Assembly (NCBI GenBank): GCA_021234155.1
Contig: JAJEKV010000036.1
Span: 8,879,426 to 8,943,425, forward strand
Length of the DNA stretch: 64,000 nt
From: Isoetes taiwanensis
Taxonomy: Eukaryota > Streptophyta > Lycopodiopsida > Isoetales > Isoetaceae
Direction: 5' to 3'
In this document: positions 36,031-48,065 of the stretch, one piece after another
How the letters are laid out: every line of letters starts with the position of its first letter
Position numbering within the stretch: the stretch's first letter is position 1
Position numbers and translations under genes: made by a program
The notes under the pieces: generated by a model
Seen by the model: only the letters and a program-made list of their open reading frames with translations
Database searches by the model: none
Told to the model about the DNA's origin: nothing

Positions 36031-37338
36031 ATGGCGCACAAAACTAGGGCAAAGAAAAAGTCTGAGGGAGATGGAAGCGGGGAAAATCGGGGCGGGGGTC
36101 ATCTTATTTCGGGGGCATTTGCGGCGGCGCCTGACATAGGTGAGGGGGCCATTCATACAAAAAAAACTATAAACAAATCGGATGCATTAGTGGAGAGGTC
36201 GAATCAAGATTCAGCAAAGAACCTAGACAAGTTGAGTCGACCAAAAATCGAACATGGACTGTCACAGGAGCAGGCCGAATCACTGGTGGGCTTGTCGGAT
36301 GGGCCCTGGCTGGCAAAAACAGGGGGTTTTTCGGAGATTTCGCAGGTGGCTGCCGGATCATTCACAACCAAAACAGGGGATTTTGCAGGGATTTCGAGTC
36401 TGAAAACAGGGGGCTTGGCCTTGCAAAAGGCTACTGGGTCGCTCGGAAAAACAGGGGATTCGAATCTCTCTAAAACAGAAAACTTGCATTTGCTTAATAC
36501 AGAGAACACAGGGGGAACAGGGGGCTCAGAACAGGTCGTAAATGCAGATGGGCAGGGTAGAACCACAGCTGTATCTTCTCCAGCTCTGTTTGGCATGATG
36601 GGAGGTGGGAATCTGGGAGTGCAGGGGCAATCCGGTCTGCAATTTATGATGTGCCAAATGTTGAGCGAGCTGTCGGCATCAAGAACAATGATGATGAAGA
36701 TATTCGAAATGATGGAGCAGTCAAGACAAGAGGCAGCAGCAAGAGAAGCGGAGATGTTACGACTTCTACAAGGTATGACTGAAGCTTTTTCTGCAATCAA
36801 AACTGAAAATGCATCCATAAAAAATCAGTTAGCAAGTCTGAAGGAGACTGGGATACATCAACAGTATGAAGGAGTAGACGATGCTGGGAAAGAAACATTT
36901 GTTGAGGTAGTCAATAAACTCCATGACCGTGTAAACGATTTGGTAGAAAAACAAGAGAGGCAGAAGAAATCCTTGAATGTCCGTATTGCAGGCCTACCAG
37001 AAACAGATAATGAAAATATTAGGGATGTTGTGGAGGAATTGTTTACTCAGAAAATGAAAGTGCAGCCCGTGGGCATCCTGGAAACATACAGGGTAGGGAA
37101 GAAAAATGGATACAACAGGAATGTGCTGGTAAGATTTGCAAGCGAAGGAGATAAGCTGAGTGTATTGAAGCAGCGCAAAACCTTGAGTGGGGAGAACATC
37201 TGGATTAACGACGATTTAACACAAATGCAGTATGAACAAAAAAAAGGGGAAATCTTAAAAATGAAAGAGGCGAGGAAGGAAGGGAAAAAAGCAACATGGA
37301 GAGGGGACAGGGTCGTTATTGAAGCAGAATCTCCATAG
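36031..37338 (+). CDS. LINE2 ORF1 protein (L1 ORF1p-like)
   Basis: The frame also runs back through the CT tract as Leu-Ser repeats; I chose the ATG at 36031 (MAHKTRAKKKSEGDG) as the first one after the tract, giving 435 residues. The N-terminal half is low-complexity, rich in Gly/Thr/Ser with repeats of the KTGDF/KTGGL type. A coiled-coil segment follows (QMLSELSASRTMMMKIFEMM.., LHDRVNDLVEKQERQKK). The C-terminal part has SLNVRIAGLPE and YRVGKKNGYNRNVLVRFAS, like the RRM and C-terminal domain of L1 ORF1p (Transposase_22). The role would be RNA binding. The frame is open. Confidence 0.85.
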   Translation: MAHKTRAKKKSEGDGSGENRGGGHLISGAFAAAPDIGEGAIHTKKTINKSDALVERSNQDSAKNLDKLSRPKIEHGLSQEQAESLVGLSDGPWLAKTGGFSEISQVAAGSFTTKTGDFAGISSLKTGGLALQKATGSLGKTGDSNLSKTENLHLLNTENTGGTGGSEQVVNADGQGRTTAVSSPALFGMMGGGNLGVQGQSGLQFMMCQMLSELSASRTMMMKIFEMMEQSRQEAAAREAEMLRLLQGMTEAFSAIKTENASIKNQLASLKETGIHQQYEGVDDAGKETFVEVVNKLHDRVNDLVEKQERQKKSLNVRIAGLPETDNENIRDVVEELFTQKMKVQPVGILETYRVGKKNGYNRNVLVRFASEGDKLSVLKQRKTLSGENIWINDDLTQMQYEQKKGEILKMKEARKEGKKATWRGDRVVIEAESP

Positions 37339-37359
37339 GAATTAGAGACCATCAGGGTA

Positions 37360-40300
37360 ATGGCGTGGAACATCAATCACTTGACCAGTAAAAAGATCGA
37401 CACTATGGCGGATGTTCTGGCAACAGTAGACATGGTTTTCTTTACAGAAACTTGGGAGCATGAGGAGAGTGGTTTACCGGAAATTCAAGGTTTTAATGTT
37501 TTGCATTCAGTATGGAATAGAAAAGGATGGCGTAGGAGAGGATATAGCGGGATTGCATGTTACATCAGGAAGGAAATGGCGCATTTGGCAAGACTAATAA
37601 AAAAAGGAGATACTAATCAATACATATGGGTGGAGTTGCCCGGGAAGCAGCAAAAAGTTTTCTTTGCGGGATGCTATTTTCCACCGCTAAAGAGAAGTAC
37701 CTACCAAAAATATAATCTGGACATGGACGATCCGTTTCAGCAATTAGAGCAGGACAGTCTTGATCTTATGGCATTGGGGGACATTGTGATACTAGGAGAT
37801 TTTAATGGCAGAACAGCAGGGAAGCAGGCATCAATAACCAGCAACACAGGCGACCCAATTTGGATGGACCAACTTGATGACCATGAGTTAGATGCTGCAG
37901 GATGGAAGAGAAAATCAACAGATAGGGATAGGTGGCCCACTCCCATGGGAACTCATGTGCTAAATATGTGCTGCAGTCTTAATTTGGTTATTTATAATGG
38001 CATTAAAAAATTCCCTGATACAGGCCGTTGCACTTGTAGAGGAAAGAGTATTGTAGATTACTTTATGGCGGCAGAGCAGTTTATAGAACATGTGACATAT
38101 ATGAACATTCCAGAATTAAGGAGTGAATCTGATCATGTGCCCATAATTTCACATGTGAGAATTGCGGGAACTAGGGGAGTGACAGAACAACAGAAAGGCG
38201 GCATGCATGTAAACAAGCGGAAATCAAAAGAATACAGGGTATATTGTGAATCAAAGGTGGCAAGTGCAACGTGGCCACAAAATGCTGCTGGAAAAAGTGA
38301 GATGCTAACTTCATTGGTGATGGAAGCAGCAAACAAATGCTTTAGGTCGGGGCGCAGAAAAAAGGGGCTGCCATGCAATGGCTGGTTCGATGAGGAATGT
38401 AAACAAAAAAGAAGGCAATACAAAAGTGCCCATGGGCAGGCAAGAGTAGGGCTGATTAAAGAGTTTAAAACTCTCGCCAAATGCAAAAAGAGGGCGTATC
38501 TGCGTCTCAAACAGGATGAGATGGTGGCTGACCTACTAACTGACCCGCAAAAATTCTGGAATCGCATGAAACAAAGTAAATCAGTCCAACACCATTTGAA
38601 GGTCGAGGATCTCATCTCGCAAGTGAAGAAGTTGTACCACATGGATGGCATATCACAAGGTTTGAATGGTATTACAACAGATCTTGTGTTTACATATGGA
38701 GATGTGCAACAAGGGCTAGAAAAAATAGCAAATGGAAAAGCGGCAGATACCATGGGATTGGTGGCCGAGATGCTTAAATGGGCAGGAGATGGAGTGAAGG
38801 AGAAAATAACTGAAATGTTTAATGCTGCAACACAAGAAGGGTTCCCAGAGGCATGGCAGATTAACAGGGTAGTCCCCATATATAAAGCAGGAGATGCATG
38901 TGACGCAAACAACTACCGCATGATTATGGTAAGCAATCTCTTCATAAAAGCTTTTGCAACTATTGTGGAACATAAGATAAGTGTTTGGGCAGAGGCACAG
39001 GATGTACGTGCTAAAGGGCAAGCAGGCTTTAGACCAAAAAAATCCACAATAGATCATCTAGTAACATTTAGAGCTATGATGGATTCAGTGAAAGGGACAC
39101 GAAGACCATTATTTGCAGGCTTTGTTGATTTTACTAAAGGCGCTCGATCCGGGTAAGTAGGGACCGCTTTATGGGAAAGTATGGAGAAAATCAATGTGCC
39201 TAGTCATCTCGGGGATGCGGTAAAACCGTTATATGAGAAAGTGCTGGTGCAACCTGTCCTTGCCATACAAAGATGAATGCAGTGAGCAGGTGGAAAGTAA
39301 CATGGGAGTTAAGCAAGGCTGCCCCCTATCACCTACGATGTTTGGCATTTTTATTGATGATCTAGAAAGGTGGATAGGTACACTTGAGGGAGATGGCACA
39401 CGCCTCGCGGGATATACTATATGTATACTACTATATCTTCGATGATATTGTTACGCTTTGCGCCGCTAGCAAAGAAGGATGGGATGCGAAAACATTTAGA
39501 TATTTTGGCATCTTTCTCACGAGGCAACGGGGGATGCGAGTAAACCCTAAATAAGACCAAAATTGTGCTCTTTGGTACTCTGTTTGGATCATAAATTTGC
39601 ATTTACATATCGCGGGGATACAGTTGGAATAACACAAACGATATAAATATTTGGGGGTGATCGTGGATAAGCATTTCGGATGGAATCAAACAAAGAGAAC
39701 AACGAGTAAATGGAGGGTTAAAGGCCCTATTTGCCATGCGGAAAGAAATGTGTGAAGGCCGAGATCCGAGGTTTGAACTAAAGAAGATGCTCTTTAAAGT
39801 TCTTGTGCAGTGAGTGTTGCTTTATGGATCACGAGGTGTGGGGGGCGGGATTATCTCCTCGGAGTTATGGCAAAAGATTGAGAAGATACAAAAAAAATTC
39901 CCTGCGTCTGAGCTCAAGGTCAAAATGCAAACCCCTTATGAGATGATGCTAGCTGAATGTGGGATGATGCCCTTAGAGTGTGAAGCTCTCACACGATACC
40001 TAGGATACCCGAGTAAATTGGGTGACCTAGAAGAAGACAAATGACTATCCAAAATTGGCTATGAAGGAAACATTTGAGAAAGGGTGGTATGCAGAAGGGC
40101 AGATTTGGATGCACAAATGGGGTCTCGTGGATAGAAGATCTTGCAACCAATAAAAATAGAATACATGAATGGGTGCGGAGACGGTTCAGAAAGAGTCCGG
40201 CATAGCCCCTCGGTGTAAAATGCTTCACTACCGGAGAAGATGAATCCCACATTGCAAGAAATGAGATACCTAAATGAGAACATCTCTCTGAAAAAAAATA

Positions 40301-40662
40301 ATACGCCATATGCAGGATGCGACTAAGTGCACATCACTTAGGGATTGAGGTAGGGAGATGGTATAATATTCCGAGAATATATAGGACATGTAGTATGTGT
40401 GGGTCGGATGAGGTAGAGGACTAAGAGCATGCAATCATATATTGTCCAAAGATACCGACCTTGAGGGTTACACACACGGCGCTGGTGTTAGCAGCTTTTG
40501 CACCAATTTTTTGACCTACCAAACACTATAGCCGGAAGCTTCTTGATTGATATGATGCAACTAAGGGAGGCAGGGACTCAAGCTATTAAGAGCTACTTGA
40601 CAGATGAGGAAGGAGAGGAGAGCAGTGAGGATCCCCATGAGGGGGTCTCAGATGAGGATTGA
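37360..40662 (+). pseudogene. LINE2 ORF2: APE endonuclease - reverse transcriptase
   Basis: ORF2 begins 21 bases after ORF1 with MAWNINHLTSKKID. The APE domain shows FFTETWEHEES, VILGDFNGRTAG and SESDHVPIISHV. RT begins well: VVPIYKAGDACDANNYRMI, GQAGFRPKKSTIDHL. It then breaks at motif A (FVDFTK, then a frame change at about 39140). Later pieces are MGVKQGCPLSPTMFG (39301), a FDDIVTL catalytic-box relic near 39440, LLYGSRGVGGG, TPYEMMLAECGMMPLE, and a C-terminal C..C..H..C zinc knuckle near 40388-40455 with an internal stop. No RNase H was seen. Heavily decayed after 39140. Confidence 0.88.
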
Positions 40663-40725
40663 CTAAAATGACATTGTATATAACTGTCTTATAGACCTGA
40701 TGGTCTCACAAAGACGCAATAATAC

Positions 40726-40745
40726 ACTTCACTTCACTTCACTTC

Positions 40746-40780
<35 letters not shown>
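40726..40780. repeat. (ACTTC)n followed by (CT)n
   Basis: About five CACTT units end LINE2; a CT run follows to about 40780. The CT run may be the second half of the target tract. Confidence 0.85.
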
Positions 40781-40782
<2 letters not shown>

Positions 40783-41690
40783 CGTAGCTATGAGCTTTCG
40801 TGTGATCCATTTTTCTCTCGATTTCCAATTCATCTTTTTTCTTTCTTACATAAACGTTTGTTGATGCGTGGCCTGTCAGGCTCCTTTGTCTTGTCTTCAC
40901 TTTCCATGAGGTCTGTTGTGTGCAGTAGCTGGATCCTCTTTCTTGGCGGTTCCCGAGCAGTCTCTACGTGTTTGGGGTCCGAGGTGTTCGATGGGACGGC
41001 GGTAATGATGCTGGTTTGGTGGAGTCATCAAAGGATTTTTGCGGTCACGTATGCTTCGAGATGGAGCTGTTGATGCTTAAATTGGGGTGTTTGGGCCCCT
41101 AGGATGATTCTCTGATCTTTGAAGTGGTATTTTCATTCAGCTGAATGAAATGAGTACAATGAATCATAGGAGTTCACAAATAACCCCAAATGATTGAATG
41201 ACAATAAAGATCAGAGAATCATCCTAGGGGCCCAAACACCCCAATTTAAGCATCAACAGCTCCATCTCGAAGCATACGTGACCGCAAAAATCCTTCGATG
41301 ACTCCACCAAACCAGCATCATTACCGCCGCCCCATCGAACACCTCGGACCCCAACCCGACCCCCAAATACGTAAAGACTGCTCGAGAACCGCCAAGAAAG
41401 AGGATTGTCCAGCTACTGCACACCCCTGGGGTCTCACCTAGGCATATGGGGATACCTCATCAGCGTGCAAGGGGTCACCAAAAAACCCCTGTATACGACT
41501 TTTTGGAGGTGAAAACCCCCTACATACGTAAATGGGAAAAGCCAATTTCCAAGCCCCCTTCCGTAGATGTACTTACAGACTATCATAATTTTTACATACC
41601 CCTACCCGATCTTATACGCGTTTTTAATAGTCATTTCTTCTTTGATATTCTTATTCCCAGATTACATCTTTATATTTTCATATAAATATA
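40781..41690. repeat. Inverted repeat with about 0.2 kb arms (40918-41120 / 41206-41423)
   Basis: The left arm from TGTGCAGTAGCTGG to GATTCTCTGATCTTT is repeated in reverse complement from AAAGATCAGAGAATC to CCAGCTACTGCACA, with a loop of about 85 bases that holds CATTCAGCTGAATG. The arms differ by small indels. I see no gene. The stretch 41424-41690 is AT-rich and has nothing I recognise. Confidence 0.85.
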
Positions 41691-41827
41691 AAGACCGAAA
41701 TCGACTCCAAACAGAGGCATAAGCAAAAAGGGTAGAAGTAGCACGGGATTGAAGAATGGAGGTGAGCCTAGGAGCCACAAAAACATGGGATACTGTGGAA
41801 AAATGCGGTAAGACATCTGAAACACAC
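41680..41827 (-). pseudogene. DIRS tyrosine recombinase, N-terminal exon
   Basis: Behind a GTGTGTTTCAG acceptor on minus, the frame reads DVLPHFSTVSHVFVAPRL, then LQSRATSTLFAYASVWSRF. The S..T...YA..W..F pattern is the core-binding domain seen at the start of DIRS recombinases. It ends at a stop near 41680. The catalytic half is absent here; a C-terminal half from another copy lies at 35050-35430. Confidence 0.65.
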
Positions 41828-41906
41828 ACCACATAAACATAATCAGAACCAAATCATATCACCAACCTTATTCAAATACACAGCGTAGAGCAAATAAAGC
41901 CACATG

Positions 41907-43829
41907 TCATTTTTCACCCGCAAGACGTGAGACTGACGGAAGCAAAGCACGAGAAAACTCATGAAAAAACAGTGCATCTACCACAAATGGCTGCCAGGAG
42001 TTCGTGTCAGAAGCGACCAACGGCCACCAAGGGGCAGAAGGCCATGAAAAGACAACCAATATTAAGCGATCATGGCAAAGGCGAGCATGGTGCAAGACAG
42101 CAGGGACTAAGGAGGCAGGAGGAAAGCAGAAATTATTGAACAAGCGCCAATTGTAGGAAAAAGCATCAGGGGGAATCCGAAAAGGGTAAGCATCCTTGGT
42201 ATTGAAGACGGGAAGTAAAGCATTAGACGGACTAGCAAAGCGGTCGATATGGCGAGGGCCCCATCGAGACTCAATCAAGCTAAAAGCCTCAGAGAAAAGG
42301 GAGAACTCATCAAACTTACAAATCTTAGACAAGTAGTTAGCCCACTCATTGTCTAAACGGGGAACCCACAATGGCTCGAGTTGAATCCTATGATGATAAC
42401 AGAAAATGAAAAGCTCGATTAAAAGCAAATGGAGAACTGGAGACGAGGAACCACCCTTTTGCAACAAAAACGCGACATTCTGATTATCACCACGAGCAAC
42501 TACAATGGAGTTGAAGAGGAGGCCAGCAAAATGCTGCAACAATCGGAGTAGGACTCACCTCATGTAGAGGACTGAAGACGCTCAGATGCGGTAAAAAGGC
42601 CATGAAAAGAGAGCGCGGGTGTACCCAGAATAGACAACCAACCACCCCAACCCTCATTGCTAGCATCAAACCCGAGGGTGACTTTTGTGAGGAGAGGGGG
42701 CCAAAGATGACAACGGTCAAACCTGAACACAATAGTGTGCCAAAGACACAGTTCGTGACGTGATAGGGGGGAAAGTAAAAAAGGAGTGTCCCAAAGCTCA
42801 GAGCAGCGGAGATCAGAGTGAAGGCCTGAGGTTAAGACAACACACAGGTGGCCAAAAACTAGACGCAAGGACTGAATGAAACTGAGGAAACGAGCAATCA
42901 AGCGAGCAGAGACCATAGGCGCAGCAAGCAAGTCAGAACAAAGAGATATAGCGCGGGACTTTTTAGTGGCGGAGATGCGGAACAAACCATCCTGAGCATC
43001 GACTATGAAACCTAAGAAGATAGTGCGATGAGAAATGCGAAATCGACACTTTTTCCAAGCGAGAAGAAAACTGGCTTGATGTAAGTCAAAAATAATCTGG
43101 ACTTGAAAGGACTCGGGCGAGGAGTGACACAGAAACATGATATCATCAACATATGGGGAGCAACGGATACCCTGAGCACGCCACCGGCGGACCAATTGCC
43201 GAATGAGTTTGGTGAACACAAATGGAGCAGAGGCGAGTCCAAAGGAGAGAACATTGAAGACAAAAAAACTGACCGTCCAGCGAAAAACCAAGGAAAGAAC
43301 GGTGAGGAGGCCAGATGGAGACATGATGATAACAAGATTTCAAGTCTATTGTAGAGAGGAAATCGGCAGGTTTGCAAAGATGAGAGAGTAGGTCTAATGA
43401 TTCATAGGAAAAAGGGGGAACATATAAAAAGGAGTTCAAGACCCGCAAATCTAAGATAAGACGCCACTTTCCTTGACCTTTAGGGACCACCCCCAACGGG
43501 GAACAGAAGAAGGGACAAGAAGGCACAAGGGAGGCGGCACCAGTGCGAAGGAGATCAGAGATGGCAGAACGAGCAAAATCAAGCTGGGTAAACAAGGACG
43601 AATGATTCTTTGCAAAAAAGGGTTGGGAAGGGGAATGAGTAAGCCAAGGCAAACGATAACCAAACTGGATCCAGCTGAGCACCTGCTGGGAGGAACAGAA
43701 GGACTGCCAAAAAGACAAAGCGGACAAGAGGCGATTGAGGACGCTGATAGATGATGCAATAGAGTCAGCTACGATAGGATCAATGCCGAGATGAGGAATG
43801 CAAGAGGAAAACCCGAGTGCAATCTGAAA
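41907..43829 (-). pseudogene. DIRS reverse transcriptase - RNase H
   Basis: Three overlapping frames on minus form one polyprotein. Start side: ALGFSSCIPHLG, PFFCSPLGVVPKGQGKWRLI, LDLRVLNSFLYVPPF, DFLSTIDLKSCYHHVSI. Then after a frame change: VLSFGLASAPFVFTKLIR, RCSPYVDDIMFLCHS (catalytic box), WKKCRFRISHRTIFLGF. RNase H side: VTLGFDASNEGWGGWL, then after another change LDNEWANYLSK and WGPRHIDRFASPSNALLPVF. The last motif with IDRFAS is diagnostic of the DIRS RNase H and adjoining block. Two frame changes (near 43200 and 42540) break it. Confidence 0.9.
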
Positions 43830-43883
43830 TAGCAATAAATCATATAAGAACAACAAGATATCAATGAAAGGATAACTCTGCAA

Positions 43884-45069
43884 CCACCTCTAAGACGCCT
43901 ATTCTACATACCTAATACGGGAAGAATGCTTTGCCTATAACAATGACCAGAGTTTGAAACTACAAGGAAGGAAGGAAGGAAGGAAAAATTTTTAACGTCC
44001 ACGGAACCCAATCGGGTTATGGGACCAAGTACATAAGGGACCGAAGTCCTGGACCGAAGTCCAAACAAGAACATGGGCCGAAGCCCTTAAACCAAAGCAC
44101 AACGTGAGCTAGAACACAACCATCATGACCCGGATTAAAAACCACCTGGGAAAAAACCGTTGCCAGGATGACTATGGCTGCTCACCGATCCAAAAATCCA
44201 TGCTGTTGCACAAGCAACAAGCATACCTTCATACCTCCAGCAGGCAAAGCTTCACCAAGCAACTCCGAACCGTAACCTCTTCACAACTGGGTGCTGGAAA
44301 ACAGACGCCCCCAACGCCAATCGCCCAGACACGCAGGGAAGGCGGCGCTCAGGAAAACCGCTCAGGGAAATCGCCCATCGGAGGTGCCTCCTCACCCATC
44401 CACCAGCCCTGCGCCAAGGCGCCAGCACCCCCAGGTATGCGCGCAGGCGGACATCCACTCAGGCACACACAGGGGCGCCATCCTTCACTGCCGCTGCTCC
44501 AACGCCATCCATCACTGCATCCGCTCGGGCAGGCCTCAGGCAGCGCCTCAGGCAGGCGCCAGGCGCCAGGCGGAGGCGCCAAAGGAGGAGATGCATCACT
44601 GGGAAGTATGTAACGAGAAATGCGCAACAACAAAAACATGACAAATTGTTGACCATGATCAACTACTGTAAAGAAATGAGTTAGAAGGGGACGGCCTAAG
44701 CCCAATCAACTAAAATACGTTTGCTAACATGCCAATAAATATGTTGAAAAACCAGAGCCCAGAGACCCAAAATCTGGATAGAGAGATAGCCAAAGAGAAA
44801 TATGTGCTTAACCCAGATGACCCGAAAAAACTCTCTGCCAAAAAACCAGAACAACAACCTAACCTTACATTTTTTAATCAACCACCCAACTGCCTTTGCA
44901 AAGAAGGGAATATGCACATGTCGGGAGAAAAAAGGGGCCAAACCTAACTTACAACAACCTAGCAACCCAAAGCAATGCAAACATAGGAACCACAGCAAAC
45001 AGAGTTGCAAAAAATGACAACAAAAAAGAAGCTAGAAATAAAGGAACTCCTACGGCCAAGAAGCTAGCT
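43884..45069. other. Unassigned DNA upstream of the DIRS RT
   Basis: There is a (GGAA)n run at about 43965-43985, and a GC-rich stretch at 44290-44620 with clustered GGCGCC/CAGGCGCC words (44551-44580). Open frames on both strands here look like composition effects. It may contain the DIRS gag region, but I recognise nothing. Confidence 0.4.
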
Positions 45070-45074
45070 ATCCT

Positions 45075-45681
45075 TGTTAGCCCTGTGCCTGGCAGACACA
45101 CAGGTCTATACTTGCTGCATGAGGGCGAGGCCCCACTGGCCACGGTGTCCAAGAAGAGGGATCTACAAGGCGCCACGGCGGGTCAAAGCTCCTCCAAGAA
45201 GCAGAAGACCCAAAGGTAGGACCCACGGCGGGCCACTACTTGTCTGTTAGCACGGCCGCGGACAGCTCAGATTCCTGTTCGAGTGCCCAAGTAGTGGAGC
45301 ACGCGTTGTCATGATGAGGATCAGATTCAGGCCCGTAGGCCACTCCGTGTTCCTATATATTGTAGCATTTTTGCTCCTTCAAAAAAAGGGTTCAGAGTGT
45401 TCTTTTGTGTCACTACAGAGCAGACATGCTGGTCGCCTGTTGTGCGCTCTTTTGAGCCTTCATTGTACACTTGTTTTGATCAATGGATTGCCGTGTTCTC
45501 CACAAGTGTCTTGTGTGTTTCATTGTGTATTGCAATTGCTGTTTTATCTGAGTTTTTCTTGTTCTTTCCTCTGTTAGCAAAAATCCCGCGTGACAAGAGT
45601 GTCTCAGGATTTGCCCTGCCGGACTTCACGGATCTCACAGAGATCTGTCCCTCAGGCGATCCCGAGCCCGGACCCCAAACA
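45075..45681 (+). mobile_element. Solo LTR (element D family) with ATCCT duplication
   Basis: It starts TGTTAGCCCTGTGCC and ends GGACCCCAAACA. It is flanked by ATCCT at 45070-45074 and at 45682-45686. Internal blocks match the LTR of element D (54107-54706), notably AAATCCCGCGTGACA and CCCGGACCCCAAACA. No primer site or gag follows, so it is a recombination remnant. Confidence 0.92.
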
Positions 45682-45771
45682 ATCCTAAAGAAGGTGTCTA
45701 GCGTAGCAAAACCAAACACTAGAGAACCCTATCAACTAGACTGACCCAAGAACGTTAATCTATGATCTAAT

Positions 45772-47340
45772 TGTGACGTTCCAGAATAATATACGGTATG
45801 AATACATATATTATACTGACACGTCACTAGTACATGTCGACTCAGACGACATGTACACAGCGACCATAAAGGAGTAGTACCCTAAGGTACGACCCTGTAA
45901 ACCATTATATTGCACATGTTAAGGCCACATGTGAATATAATATCTTTTGCCATGTGGCAATGGCCCATTGACCAAAAGGGACCAGCCCTAAATTCGTGGA
46001 GATAAAAGGGGCATAAACCCTAAAAGGGAAACCCTTTCGGTTTCCAGCCCCTGAATCTCGGATTGGAGCAGCATTGGACGCCTTTTCGCCTGAACAGTAG
46101 CAGAGAAATCAGAATTCCCAGGTTGCAGCTCGATCCAAGACCAGCAGTCTCGAGATCCAGCAGCATGGACGCTTTCAGAGGAGTGGGAGCCAGCCAAGAT
46201 GCAGGTTAGTGGTTGATCCGATAGTTAGATCCGAGTTTTCAGCTCTCATTCTATAGGATTAGCATTCATTCTTAGCCATAGGTGACCCCTACAGCCTAAG
46301 AATGATAGGCACTAACAAAAGAATCTAACTCTGTATTATTAGGTAGTTTAGAATAGATGTATTCTATTATTCAGTTCTGTATGATGATGTTGTGACATTC
46401 TATGCGCCACTCTTGTGTATTGGGAAGGGGGGTAGAGACCCAGAGCCCAGTAGATTGAATGATCATAGTTTTAGCCCATTAATTCCCAATTAATGCGGCC
46501 TGTGCATAAGAGCCCGCCTGGCTGTGAGTGGCGGAGCTAGACCGGCTGACAAGGAAGGGCTTGTCTGATCACAGTTGATCCCTCTGGTGCGTAGCGACGG
46601 CCGGGGAACATTGTGGGCTAGGCCTAATACCCTGGCACTGCGTGCGGGCAGGGTATGGGCTCGACACCTCTTGGGTGATGCGTCATCTTCTAGGGGTTCA
46701 AGTCGTTGCTCTGGCGGTGGCTCTCTAGCTGCTTTGTGATTGGCATGAACCTTCTGGAGGAGAGTGATCTCCTCCTGCCTCATCGGAAGCTGGGGAGATG
46801 CAACCCAGTAGTAGCACATTTGGCTATGAACCCGACAGGCTACGGTCAGGCTCCAATACTTTTCAGCCTATCTGCAAAGTATGCACAGGAGGGGCGGATG
46901 GAGTGGACTACCCAACGACCATGTTTCTATGCCAGCCAAATCCATTTGCCATGAATTGCATGCGCATTGTTATCCCGGAGACCCAAGCCGTCCGGGTCTT
47001 TCCCTAAGAGTCCGAGCACGGGTAGGATTTTCCCATGTTATGTTGATGTCTTGATGTGTTGTTGCGCTCTTCGTGATATGGTGGACCACCCTTCGAGGTG
47101 GGTATGTTATTGTTGATTGATGTCATGTGCTCATGTGTGTTTACGCTTCCGCATCTAGATCGATCCCGAGGGAGACGGGATGAATGACACGTCCATTCTT
47201 ACCCGTCGGGTTCTTGGCCACCGGCAAGAAGAGCCCGATGTTAGGTGGACGGCCTCATGTCGGCGGCGAGATCTTTGGTTTGAGGATGATCTCCAGTTTG
47301 TATACGATCGGGGCATCGTATAGGAGCTGGGGCCGTCACA
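45772..47340 (+). repeat. Element C 5' LTR
   Basis: The LTR begins TGTGACG and ends CGTCACA, a 7 bp inverted terminus, and the primer site follows one base later. Length is 1569 bp. A GATAAAAGG word at 46011 may be its TATA box. Segments match the E LTR. Confidence 0.9.
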
Positions 47341-47341
47341 A

Positions 47342-47353
47342 TGGTATCAGAGC
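47342..47353 (+). promoter_or_regulatory. Element C primer-binding site (initiator Met tRNA)
   Basis: TGGTATCAGAGC is the exact sequence complementary to the 3' end of plant initiator methionine tRNA. Confidence 0.95.
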
Positions 47354-47593
47354 TTTGATCTTGGTAGACCAAGATCGAGCACTGACCATATTCCTATAGG
47401 AACTAACTAATCTAGACATTCAGTCTTGGAGATAAAAGCCCAAGCACAAACCTCGAATAGTGGGAAATTTTTTTCCCAGGAATAGAGTTAGTAATTATCT
47501 AGAATTAGGATAATTAGAGAACATATTTAAGATGAAATAGATAGAAGAAAAGTCACCTAAGAAAGTCTACCAAATTTTAGACACTTTTTGGCC

Positions 47594-47667
47594 GACACCT
47601 CCAAGGATGCGCCACGAGCCTGTTAGGTCCAGACCTAACTGGTCTCTCGCACATGCTTAGAGGGGTC
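47594..47667 (+). promoter_or_regulatory. Hairpin 1 of element C
   Basis: The 74 bases fold on themselves: GACACCTCCAAGGATGCGCC pairs with the reverse complement of GCACATGCTTAGAGGGGTC, and the centre is GTTAGGTC-CA-GACCTAAC. The arms are about 36 bases with few mismatches. Confidence 0.88.
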
Positions 47668-47812
47668 ACTCCATATGAACCCTAGAACTCGGCCTTAGGA
47701 GCCCCAAATTGTAAAATAAAAAAAAAAATGAAATTCCGCTTAAAAAAACTCTAGTTAGCTAGATTTGAGTATTAAAACACAGAAAAACATTAAGTAAAAG
47801 TTATTTTGGAGG

Positions 47813-47886
47813 AACACCTCTAAGGATATGCCAGACACTAGTTAGGTCATGACCTAACACCCTTCTCGTGCATGCTTAGAGGGGTC
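47813..47886 (+). promoter_or_regulatory. Hairpin 2 of element C
   Basis: A second copy, 219 bases from the first, with centre GTTAGGTCATGACCTAAC and ends AACACCTCTAAGGA / TGCTTAGAGGGGTC. Confidence 0.88.
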
Positions 47887-48025
47887 CCCCAAAAGTAACC
47901 TCCGAATTTGATCAAAACCTACTCAAATGGTAAAAGTAATGATAGAATCCCACTTAGAATGCTTCAATTAGTTGGAAATGCATGTTAATTTGTTTAAATT
48001 GGATAAGTTTAAAGCAAAAAGGGCC

Positions 48026-48053
48026 AACACCTCTAAGGACGCGCCAGGTCATA
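48026..48053 (+). promoter_or_regulatory. Hairpin 3 of element C, broken by cargo
   Basis: Only AACACCTCTAAGGACGCGCC and a short AGGTCAT piece remain, 213 bases after hairpin 2. The antisense cargo begins here. Confidence 0.7.
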
Positions 48054-48065
48054 GTAAACACTTAC

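Larger units (their letters stand above)
41680..43883 (-). mobile_element. DIRS-like element, RT/RNase H and recombinase N-terminus
   Basis: The minus strand carries a DIRS-type RT (43829-42560), RNase H and C-terminal block (to 41907), and the N-terminus of a tyrosine recombinase (41827-41680). Intron-like spacers with TTTCAG acceptors precede the RT start (acceptor at about 43829) and the recombinase exon (acceptor at about 41827). The element is truncated on the low side by the inverted repeat region. The gag end is not identified. Confidence 0.85.

Noticed and set aside
44125-44705. Overlapping frames on both strands in a GC-rich stretch
   Set aside because: Composition (GGCGCC-rich) keeps several frames open; no motif supports any of them.
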